DNA of 11,545 nt from Auxenochlorella pyrenoidosa (Eukaryota > Chlorophyta > Trebouxiophyceae > Chlorellales > Chlorellaceae). Below are positions 1-7,857 of the stretch, one piece after another (the stretch's first letter is position 1; every line of letters starts with the position of its first letter). The position numbers and the translations under genes are program-made. The stretch lies in contig KQ482018.1 of assembly GCA_001430745.1 (NCBI GenBank), positions 675,680 through 687,224 on the forward strand. Direction: 5' to 3'. The notes under the pieces are model-generated. The model ran no database searches and had not been told where the DNA came from. It saw nothing but the letters and a program-made list of their open reading frames with translations.

Positions 1-42
1 ACCCCACACACACACCACACACCCCCTCCCTCCCTTTCACAG
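1..42 (+). other. 3' end of an intron of the hydrolase gene
   Basis: A CA- and C-rich pyrimidine stretch ends in TTTCACAG at 42, immediately before the first visible coding exon. The exon opens with the last base of a codon (phase 2), followed by Asp-Leu-Pro. Confidence 0.8.
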
Positions 43-3000
43 CGACCTGCCGGCCAACAAGAAGTGGCGCTCGGAGCAGGTCGGCGCCGGGATCGGCAGC
101 AAGGGGCCCGCAGGCCGGGTGCTGGTGCGCGGCGAGCCCGGCTGGGAGATCATTCCCGAGCTGGCGCCGCTGCCTGGCGAGCCGGTCATCGACAAGCCGG
201 GCAAGGGCAGCTTCGTGGCCACCGGTGAGCTCCGCAGGGCGCTGGCTTGCCCTGAGTTGGCCGTTTCGGCAGGGCACGTGGCCCTGGCAGAGCTTGTGGC
301 CCTTCGGAAGGGCAGAGCTGCCGGAGATGCGCTTGGAAGTCACATGGGTACGCGCATTGCCGGCTGGGCAGTGTGTAAGTAGCGCGTGCCGGTGCTGTGC
401 TGCCGACACAGCCAGCACGCACCGGCCTGCCGGCCGTGCATGGCGGTGTCATCAAACTGGCATCACTCTAGGGACCTGTGCTGTGACAAATGCTGCGCTC
501 TGCCTGCCTCCACAGACCTGGACCTGGTTCTGCGAACCAAGGGCGTGCAGAACATTGTGCTGACAGGCATCACCACTGACGGTGCGTGCGGCCGCATTCA
601 TACAACGCAGGCTTGGCGCAGCGCTGGCATAGCGGTGCCAAGAACTGCCCCAAACGGTTGCCGCGTATCGTGCCAAACGCGATTGCCAGCGCTGGCATCT
701 GCCTACGGCTGCTGCTCGTCTGACCTTGCCACCCGCCCCCACGGTGCTGCTCCGCCAGTGTGTGTGCACACCACGATGCGAGATGCTAATGATCGAGGCT
801 ACGAGTGCCTGCTGCTCTCCGACTGCTGCGCGGTGAGTGCAGGCAGCCAGCGCTGCAGCAGCAGGCAGCCAGTGCTGCAGCGGCAGTGCAGTGCTACGGG
901 CCTGGCTGGCACTTGCGTCATTGCGGCAGGTTGGTCTGTGCAGCCATGGCCTGTGCAGCGTCCAGCACCTGGTGCATTGCCAGTTGGGCGATTTACAAGC
1001 TGTGTGCCTGCTGCGTCATTCAATGTCGCACCTCTATATCGGCCTGCCTTGCAGGCCACAGATCCTTCAAACCATGCGGCGGCGCTCCACATGGTGAAGA
1101 TGCAGGGCGGCGTGTTTGGGGCAGGTGAGAACCAGGAAGAGGCAGGCAGGGAGGGGAGGGAGGGGTTGATGCGCTGTGGAGCGCACGTTACGCTGTGCTG
1201 GGGCCGCTGAATGAACCCAGGAGGCCAGCTGTGCAGGATGGCGTGGCACTGGCAGACTGCCCCGCCTGCCTGCCTGCCTGCCTGCCTGCCTGCTGACACG
1301 TCTCACTGGTGTGCTCTGTGTCCACGTTGCAGTGGCCACATCGGATGCGCTCCTGGAGGCTCTGGGCGAGCCCGTGTCGGCGGCACCAGAGAAGCCGGTG
1401 ATGAATGGTACTGCAGGTAGGTACCGAGGCCCGTCCTTTGGCGGTGCATTCCACACAGCAGGCCATGCGGCTTTTCTTCTGACTCTTAGACAGATGACTC
1501 TCCGACATGGCGCACATGCCCCTCGCTTAACCAGCCCCTCGAAGCCACCATCTCTGCTGCCCTGCAGAGACAGGGAAGCAGGCAGAGGTGGCGGCGCTGC
1601 CATACCCATACAGCCTGCCTGTGGAGCTCACCGCACTGGTGCGTCAAGCTTGCATCAAGCAACATGCACCCGCTGGGCAGGCATGGGAGGCCAGGCCACT
1701 GTGCTTCCCAGCCATGGCGCTGCCGTGCAACCAACAAGCCAGCGGGCCTGGGCTTTTTCGCAAGCCTGCCACCACACCTCACCACTCTGGCTAATGGCTA
1801 AATAGAGCTGCATCGAACTACTAAATTCAACTGCTGAATTGGGCTTCTAACAGAGCTGCATCAAACCCCCAAGCCCCCTGCAGGTCATGATCGACTTCCA
1901 GCGCGACTTCATGCTCAAGAATTGCTACTTTGGGCTTCTAACAGAGCTGCATCAAACCCCCAAGCCCCCTGCAGGTCATGATCGACTTCCAGCGCGACTT
2001 CATGCTCGAGGGCGGGTTTGGCGCCACCCTGGGCAACGACGTGGGCATCCTCAAGGTGGGAGGATGCTGCCCCGCTGCCTGTGCTTGGGACTCTTTGCCA
2101 CAAAAGCGTCTTCCTGGGCTTTTTGTTTACAGAGTGTCTGGTTTTGCAGTATTTTCAACAGATCGCATGAGGGCCAGGGCTGCTGCTTGAGGGATGCGCA
2201 GGGACTGGAACAGGCGTACCATCGCACGGCCGGGTGTGCGAGCGCACCTGGAGCAGGCGCCTGGAAGCAGGGCGCAGTGGGAGGAGTCAAGTCGGCGTGG
2301 CCTCTCTGCATGCGTGACCAAGCGGCTGCGTTCACGGCGCCCATGCTGCCCGGCCTGCTCTTCCCCCGCCTGCAGGCGTGCCTGCCCGCGGCGCAGCGCC
2401 TGCTGGCGGCGGCGCGCAGCGCAGGGATGCTGGTGGTCCACACCCTGGAGGCTCACAAGCCAGACCTGTCTGGCGAGGCTGGGGAGCAAGCATTGAGCCT
2501 GGGATCTGTGCTGACCAGGCCCTGGGGCTTGCGCAGCCGGCCTGCCCAGCGCCTCCTGCACCTGTGTCGCACTGAGATCGGGTCACTGGCTCTAGTTTGA
2601 GGTGCACAGTAGGGGGCCACGGCCTGCAAGGGCTGGCCTTTGCTAGCCTCTTTGCTCTCTGCACATGCAGCAAGGCACAGCACATGCACACACGCGNGCC
2701 CCCCCCCCCCCCCCCCCCTCGCGCCCATGCAGACCTCCCCCGCTCCAAGCTGTGCCGCGGCAACCTGCCCCCGGGGCTGCGCATCGGCGACGAGGGCTCC
2801 ATGGGCCGCATCCTGGTTGCCGGGGAGCACGGCAACGGCATTGTGGACGAGGTGGCGCCCATCGAGGCGAGCCGCCCAGACACGCCCGCAGCCCTGCCTG
2901 CCTGCGTCTGCCTGTCGCATGTTCTGGGGGGCGGGGCCGGCTGTGACGTTGCTTTGGGAGAACGCATCGTGCGCAAACATGCTGCGCATGGACTCGCATG

Positions 3001-3947
3001 TGTCTGCACAGCCAGGCCGGGACGCCCCTGGGGGCGCACCCGCTGGCACCAAGGCGGCACTCGCAACTGGGCTGCATCGCGACGCAGGGCTGATCGTGGC
3101 GCCCCCAAGCCCCGCTGCAATGCAACAAAGCCTGATGCAAGCATGCATGGCCCCTCTGCTGGGCCGCTGCCCTGTGCAGGGAGAGCTGGCCATCCACAAG
3201 CCCGGCAAGGGCGCCTTTTGGGCCACAGGCCTGCACGAAAAGCTGCAGGCGCGGGGCATCACCCACCTGCTCTTTGCGGGGGTTACCACAGAGGCAAGCG
3301 CCGGTCAGGGGTGGGGCAGGGACGCTCCCCCATCGCTTGCAGGCAGCGCAGGGGCTTGTGACACGCCGAGTGCAGGCCTGGCAGTGTGGGCAAGGCTGAA
3401 CAAGTGCAGCATGATGCCCCGCTCTCGCCTGGCTTGCTTGTTGCCTGCTTGTTTGGGCTTAAAGTCTGTCGATCCGCAGCGGAACTTGCGACACAGAACC
3501 TGGTCCTGTGGCGCTGCTGCAGGTCTGTGTGCAGACGAGCATGCGCGAAGCCAATGACCGCGGCTACGACTGCCTGCTGGTCACCGACGCCACAGGCGCG
3601 TCGTGACGCTTAGGCGACGCTGTGCCGCTGGCCAGTGGCCATGCGTGCCCTGCTGCTGCTGCTCCCTGTGGGACCAGCCCTGGTTGATGCCCTCGCCTGC
3701 CTCCGTGGCTGCACCCTGGCACTGGGCGCAGTTTGCCAGCGAATCCCCGGCATCCATTGAGGTGTGCACGGTCACACCCAACCTGCCTCACCACTGCCCC
3801 CTGGCGCCCTCCCCTGGATCTTTGCCTGCAGCCAGCTACTTCCCAGAGTTCAAGGAGTCTGCCATCGCCATGATCCGCGCCCAGGGCGGCATCGTGGGCT
3901 GGACCGCCGACACGGCGGCCGTGGAAGCAGCGCTGGCGGCAGCGTAG
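43..3947 (+). CDS. Tandem (two-domain) isochorismatase-like cysteine hydrolase, 5' partial
   Basis: Exons: 43-224, 516-581, 759-832, 1055-1124, 1333-1416, 1568-1638, 1975-2055, 2376-2472, 2733-2866, 3180-3293, 3523-3595, 3832-3947 (TAG). Phases agree at every junction and give 386 visible residues; earlier exons lie outside the window. Domain 1 (residues 1 to about 145) shows the catalytic Lys in DKPGKGSF (K51) and the nucleophile Cys in TTDVCVHTT (C84); its catalytic Asp is upstream. A linker of about 30 residues follows. Domain 2 (about 170-386) is complete: Asp in VMIDFQRDF (D186), Lys in HKPGKGAF (K293), Cys in TTEVCVQTS (C326). This Asp-Lys-Cys set is that of the isochorismatase/nicotinamidase/biuret-hydrolase superfamily, which cleaves C-N bonds of amides and ureides. 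The motif [11 protein letters not shown] resembles bacterial amidohydrolases near urea/biuret genes, but the substrate is not known. No targeting signal can be judged. Introns at 2473, 2867, 3294 and 3596 start with GC. Confidence 0.9.
842..885 (+). repeat. 22-bp tandem repeat, two copies, in intron 833-1054
   Basis: Copies 842-863 and 864-885 begin GGCAGCCAG and differ at two positions. The repeat is intronic, lies close behind the donor at 833, and has no evident role. Confidence 0.75.
1149..1165 (+). other. G-run cluster (possible G-quadruplex) in intron 1125-1332
   Basis: Four runs of three or four G separated by single A residues lie on the sense strand of the pre-mRNA, just downstream of the donor at 1125. 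Folding is only an inference from the run pattern. Confidence 0.5.
1264..1294 (+). repeat. (GCCT)7 tetranucleotide microsatellite
   Basis: Seven uninterrupted GCCT units occupy 1264-1291, followed by a partial unit, inside intron 1125-1332. They may serve as part of a pyrimidine-rich tract ahead of the acceptor at 1332. On the opposite strand they translate as a spurious AGRQAGRQ repeat. Confidence 0.9.
1839..2007 (+). repeat. 91-bp tandem duplication of a 3' splice site and exon start
   Basis: Positions 1839-1916 and 1930-2007 are identical over 78 bp at a 91-bp offset. Each copy carries a branch-point-like TTCTAAC, a CCCCCTGCAG acceptor (AG ending at 1883 and at 1974) and the codons for [11 protein letters not shown]. 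Only the second copy runs on into [12 protein letters not shown], so the exon is taken to start at 1975. The offset is not a multiple of three, so use of the first acceptor would shift the frame. A shorter degenerate relative (AGAGCTGCATCGAAC) lies near 1803-1817. Confidence 0.95.
2697..2718 (+). repeat. Ambiguous base followed by a 20-C homopolymer
   Basis: An N at 2697 and one G are followed by 20 C residues (2699-2718), inside the GC-AG intron 2473-2732 and about 14 bases before its acceptor. The length of this tract should be treated as unreliable. It is non-coding, and it would act as the polypyrimidine tract. Confidence 0.9.
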
Positions 3948-4293
3948 GCTCGTCTCTGGCGGGGAGCAAGCTATGCCGCCCAATATGCCTTGCACGATCT
4001 CTGTACCCACTTTGTACCAACAATCAACACACATTTGCACTATTGCTGTTTCCCCTGCCGGCATCTGCGTCGCATTGACCCTTGCCTTAGCTTGCCCTGA
4101 CCTCTATCAGCAGCTTTCTTGCCTGACCAGCGTCGCACTGTTCGTGCGCCTCACGCATTCTGTGCACTTGTATGTGACACTCACGAAAGGAAAAAGCAGG
4201 ACGCTGGGTTCAGCAGCGCAGGGAGAGGCCCTGGAGGGCAGCTGTTGGGCGCCTGCCCTTGCCTGACGCCGGGCTCGCTTGCAGCAGGCACGG
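3948..4293. other. Convergent intergenic region: 3' UTRs of hydrolase and glycosyltransferase genes
   Basis: These 346 bp separate the stop codon of the + strand hydrolase (TAG ending at 3947) from that of the - strand glycosyltransferase (stop at 4296-4294). The stretch around 3970-4060 is less GC-rich than the coding exons. I find no exact TGTAA, the usual chlorophyte polyadenylation signal, on either strand. No convincing gene is present. Confidence 0.75.
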
Positions 4294-7200
4294 CTACTGG
4301 CTGCCGTCAGGGAACTTATCCAGCGCATGCATGTCACCATCCACGTATCGCTTCACCACGGCCTGCAGCATTGCCAAACGGGCAGTAATGCTTGCGTTTC
4401 AGCAGAGGCATGCCCTTCCTGCCCCTCCATGCAGAGGGCGGGCAGGTGCATCCCGTGCGCTGGTGCCCCCAAACCCCACCTCACCTTCATGCGCTCAGAC
4501 TTGTCTGGATGGTACTGCAGTGTGCAAGGCAGGTTGGGCGGCAGAGAGCAATCAGCAGGTCAATGTATGCTGTAAGCTGCGGATGCAGAAAGCTGGAGCG
4601 CATGTTGTGAATGCCGGCTGGCGACAAGCCTGGCGCATGTGCTGCCCAGCAAGGCCCCAGCCCTGCCCATGCTTTACTACTGTACGTGCCCCTCCCCCTC
4701 ACGTTGACGTGCACCGACACGGGCTTGTGGGACTCAAAGCGGCCCTGGTCGTGGCGCAGGTGCTTGAACAGCACCTTGGAGTTCATGAACAGCATGTAGT
4801 CGAGCACCTGCCGCGTGACGGCCGGGTCCTGCCCAGCGGGGAAGGAGGGGGGAGGTGAGTTAACGCGGGGTCACGCTGGCATGAGGCATGAGCGATTGCC
4901 CAGCACCAGGCAGGCAATTGACAACCCCTTGACTGCCATGCACGCGACCTCTCCCCCCACCCTGCAACCCTCCCCTGGGCCTCGCCTTGTTGTTGGGGCT
5001 GCTGGGGAAGAAGATGCACTCGTTGAACAGGGCCTGGTCCCACCCGTTCTCGGTCTCCACCCGGTAGATCAGCTTGTCCAGCAGGTCGGTGGAGGCCTGG
5101 GTGGGGCTGCGGGTGTGTGTGGGTGGGGGGGGGGGGGGGGGGAAGGGGCGGCTGGGTGCGCAGCGCTGCGAGGCAAGCAGCGGGCAGGGCCGCACATCAG
5201 CGAGCCTGCTGAGGTCCGGGTGGGGCGACACGCATCAGCGGAGGGACGCGTTTGAGAGGCACAGAGAGCAACCGGTCCCCGCCCTCGGACAGGCTGGAGC
5301 ACATGTTGGGAGCGCCAGGAAGCTACACATCTGCTGGCACGCGCCAATGGCAGGGAGCGCAGGGGCGCACCGCAGGTAGAAGAGGCCCGAGTTCCAGGCA
5401 AAGATGCGCATGGAGTGGGCATAGCGCGCCCAGCCCATAACTGGGTCGTCCGCCACGTCGTTGTAGCCATCTGTGGACGGACCAGGCGAGCAAGTATGTG
5501 CAGCATGACCATGAGGACGCATGTGGGGATGGCAGCGATGCTGTGCTAGCAGGGCGCATCACACAGGAGACACCTGCCACTAGCCCCTCCCCAGGCAGGC
5601 CGCCCCACATGCGGTGCCGTTGTCCCAGCCATCGCTCATGCCCTCCACGTCGCTGTCGCGGTGCAGGTGGTCAAAGGGATTTTGCAGGAAGACGATGTCC
5701 ACGTCTGCGGGGGCAGCGGGGGTGCAGGCTTGCAGCTTGGACAGAGCCTCCCCCCTGCAGAAGCCTCAGCGGAGGGCTGCTGCACCAGGCCGGCAGCGCC
5801 GGCGCACCCGACAGGAGCACCGAGTAGCCCAGCTTCATGAAGTTGGTGAGGATGCGGAACTTGAGGGCAGACACCGCGTGGTTGGAGCCCACATCCTTCT
5901 GGCTGTCGGGGATCTGGGCGGGGTCGGGTGCAGGGGAGGGGGAGGGGGTGGGAGCAGAGCGGGCACAGGGTGCGTGCGAGGGCCAGCCCACAATGGCACA
6001 TGTGTCCAGGGCTGTCGGGGATCTGCGCGGGGGCAGGGGTAACGTGGGCGAGGCAGGCAGACAGCAGGAGCTCAGCGGCCGTAGGCGGGCATGGCAGACA
6101 GCTGGGGCCACACGCGACCTGCTGTGCCAGGGTCAGTAAAGGCTATGGAATCGTGAGCAGAGCACCAGAGTAGCATTGGGAGCCAGCCTGCCAACCAATC
6201 GACGGCTGGCCCAAACCTGCCAGATGCAACACAAGACCCACCGGGACGTCCATCCGGAAGGCAGGCAGCCCAAAGCTCTCGGCATGCTGCCTTGCCTCAT
6301 CATCCAGGGCGACCACCATGGCATTGCTGACGCCTGCAGGCAAGCATGGCAGGCACGGGCGTGGCTAAGCAGCTGCCCCTGTGCACTGCTGTGTACTTTC
6401 AGCATTTCGAAAACGACCCAGGCGTGCAAATGGAAGGGCGGTGCAGCTGTTTTCCCGACCAGAGCTGGCAGCGTTGAGGCTGTACGCCCCCACCTGAGCG
6501 CCGCACGTTGTCGGCCCACATCTGGAGCATGCCGCCTGGGTGGGCATAATTCTTGTTGCTCACTGCCACTAGCACCTCGCTGTTAATGGCCACCTGCAGC
6601 GGGGACAGTAGGCCTGGAGTGCATGAATGCTTCGTGGGCACCGAGACCAAGCGGTGCTGCCAAGCGGGCGCGATGTCGGTGTGTGCCATGCAACCGCGGC
6701 CCCTGCCTGAGGGGCATGTAGCAGCAGGCGGCGCGCAGAGGGCAGAGCAGCAGCGCCAGGAGTGGGCTCGCAGGCTGGGCCCATGCCGAACCCTCCAAAC
6801 CAACTGATGATACACTACCACCCCGCATCACCAGCGGCTGACTGGCAGGGCAGCTGCCTACGGGGTGGCTGTGAACAGGGCCCTCCCACCTTTCTCGGCC
6901 CTCCCACCTTTCTCAGGAACTGAGCCAGCTCTGGGTAGGCCCCGTCCTGCTCGGCAGAAGGGCCCCAGGGCTTGTGGCAATCAAGACAGGCGCCACTGCT
7001 GAGGCCGGCAGCAGCAGCGGCGGCAGCAGCGCTGGCGGCGGCAGCGGCCGCTGTTGCGTTGGCAGCCTGAGCTGCCTGGAGGTGCAAGCGGCCGATCTCT
7101 GCCAGGGCAACGTCCCGCTCCAACCGCGCCTGCACCAGCTCAGCGCGCAGTGTGCTTATTTCGCCTGGTATCCAGCTGTCAGCGCCAGAAACGAGCGAGG

Positions 7201-7417
7201 CGGCGTGCTTGCTGCCAGCACTGCTGCTGCCGCTGTCCACGCTGCCCGATGCAGCCAAGAGCACGCTGCGGCCATGGCCGTTGCTTTGGCTGGCGCTGCG
7301 AAAGCCGCCGCCCCAGCGCAGGTGGATTGTTGCTGCTGCAAGGCCCATCAGTGTGCCAACAAACAGAGTGAGTGCCACGAGACCAGGCCGCGAGCCGTGC
7401 TGAGCAGGTGGCGGCAT
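4294..7417 (-). CDS. RRA-type extensin arabinosyltransferase (GT77, nucleotide-diphospho-sugar transferase family)
   Basis: Exons on the minus strand: 7417-6908, 6593-6494, 6333-6242, 5913-5808, 5704-5609, 5470-5371, 5106-4986, 4828-4703, 4514-4485, 4362-4294. The spliced length is 1350 nt, giving 449 aa plus TAG. Residues 12-32 ([14 protein letters not shown]...) form one membrane segment, so this is a type II protein, expected in the Golgi. A stem follows: Ser/Gly-rich, a short heptad-like stretch (about 87-115), then an Ala tract. The catalytic part starts near 171: [50 protein letters not shown] (DxD-like, D270/D272), [68 protein letters not shown], ending DKFPDGSQ. These are the landmarks of plant RRA proteins, which add arabinofuranose to hydroxyproline-linked arabinose on extensins. 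Donor and acceptor substrates in this alga are inferred. The ATG at 7417 has A at -3 and precedes the membrane segment directly. Intron 4829-4985 has a GC donor. Confidence 0.93.
5125..5142 (-). repeat. 18-nt homopolymer (G on +, C on the sense strand) in intron 5107-5370
   Basis: Eighteen G residues on the + strand read as C on the transcribed strand and lie about 13 nt upstream of the acceptor at 5107. The tract is the likely polypyrimidine tract of this intron, parallel to the C run at 2699-2718. Its assembled length is uncertain. Confidence 0.85.
5901..6038 (-). repeat. Near-tandem duplication of a 3' splice site in the RRA-like gene
   Basis: Positions 5901-5916 and 6010-6025 are identical over 16 bp (offset 109), with weaker similarity continuing for about 13 bp. 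On the sense strand both read CAG followed by ATCCCCGACAGCC. The copy at 5901-5916 is the true junction of the exon starting at 5913 (IPDSQKDVG). The other copy is an upstream decoy inside intron 5914-6241 and would shift the frame. Confidence 0.8.
5933..5952 (+). other. G-run cluster on + strand / pyrimidine tract of intron 5914-6241
   Basis: Four G-runs of three to five bases lie on the template side, so they read as a C-rich pyrimidine tract in the pre-mRNA just before the acceptor at 5914. Either a splicing role or a G-quadruplex in the DNA is possible; the former is the simpler reading. Confidence 0.5.
6883..6916 (-). repeat. 18-bp tandem duplication of a 5' splice site
   Basis: Two copies at an 18-bp offset each read GAGAAAG then GTGGGAGGGCC on the sense strand. 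The exon is taken to end at 6908 (FLRK, then VAINSE after splicing). Use of the second donor, after 6890, would insert six in-frame residues (VGGPRK). Confidence 0.85.
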
Positions 7418-7857
7418 GTTGGCCGTGGCTTGGCGGTGGCTGCGACGCTGCAGAAGCGCAGCAGCGGGAGCAGCTGTGTGCTGGCTTGGCTGGCAGATCC
7501 CAAGTCGGACGCAAGCTAAGAATACTGAAAAGTCCTGACAAGGGAGGAGTAGACTGCAGGACTGGGCCGAATGTTGGGTCCAAGGGTGCCTGCTCGCCTG
7601 CCAAATGCCAGTATTTGTTCCGTGTCGCCTAGGGGCCCCTTGAGGGTTGTAGGGAGACGAAGAGTCACGCAGGGATGGGAGCAAGCGGCACCAACTTGAG
7701 CGTGCTGTGCCTTCCAAGACTCGCGATCACTTCTGCGTTGCATGGAAGAGCTGCTCCCGTGCCTCTTGCCGCCTTCCTTACTTTTCAGACTCGAAGGACC
7801 ACTGATTTGAGTTGCCGAGGCATATCCCCCCTCTTGCTGGCACAACCCTCCTCACTA
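7418..7857. promoter_or_regulatory. Divergent intergenic region between RRA-like and MYND genes
   Basis: These 440 bp lie between the proposed start codons of the - strand glycosyltransferase (7417) and the + strand MYND gene (7858), so they must hold both 5' UTRs and both promoters. I see no clear TATA box or other named element. On the minus strand the glycosyltransferase frame stays open for 100 codons upstream of 7417 (to an ATG at 7717). A longer N-terminus is thus formally possible, though it would bury the membrane anchor. Confidence 0.6.

Larger units (their letters stand above)
43..1416 (+). other. Domain 1 of the fused hydrolase (C-terminal part only)
   Basis: The coded segment runs from [10 protein letters not shown] through KPGKGSF, TTDVCVHTTM and [13 protein letters not shown] to [19 protein letters not shown], then enters a linker. 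Where domain 2 has the sequence ASYFPEF after the catalytic helix, domain 1 has [12 protein letters not shown]. The two halves therefore look like members of different subfamilies rather than a fresh internal copy. All five complete introns inside this part (225-515, 582-758, 833-1054, 1125-1332, 1417-1567) start with GT, unlike those of domain 2. Confidence 0.8.
1568..3947 (+). other. Domain 2 of the fused hydrolase (complete)
   Basis: The domain starts in the exon at 1568-1638 ([13 protein letters not shown]) and continues at 1975 with VMIDFQRDF. It includes [63 protein letters not shown] and [20 protein letters not shown], and ends [14 protein letters not shown]. All three catalytic residues and the family's SYFPEF motif are present, so this half looks enzymatically competent. 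Four of its five internal introns after 2056 have GC donors. Confidence 0.85.

Noticed and set aside
799..1609. Repetitive protein with AGRQ units on the minus strand
   Set aside because: This is only the translation of the (GCCT)n microsatellite and surrounding intron.
1975..2600. Separate second hydrolase gene starting at the ATG at 1978
   Set aside because: The exon begins in mid-domain right at a CAG acceptor, and the upstream exon 1568-1638 supplies the missing first strand (ELTAL) in phase.
2332..3289. Long minus-strand open frames opposite the hydrolase gene
   Set aside because: They lie antisense to exons with clear family motifs, cross the ambiguous N and homopolymer, and show no recognisable domain; high GC makes such shadows common.
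5091..5106. Alternative acceptor CCCAG just before GCCTCC in the RRA-like gene
   Set aside because: With the donor at 5370 it gives the wrong phase; the acceptor at 5107 yields LFYLRPTQAS, which fits the family.
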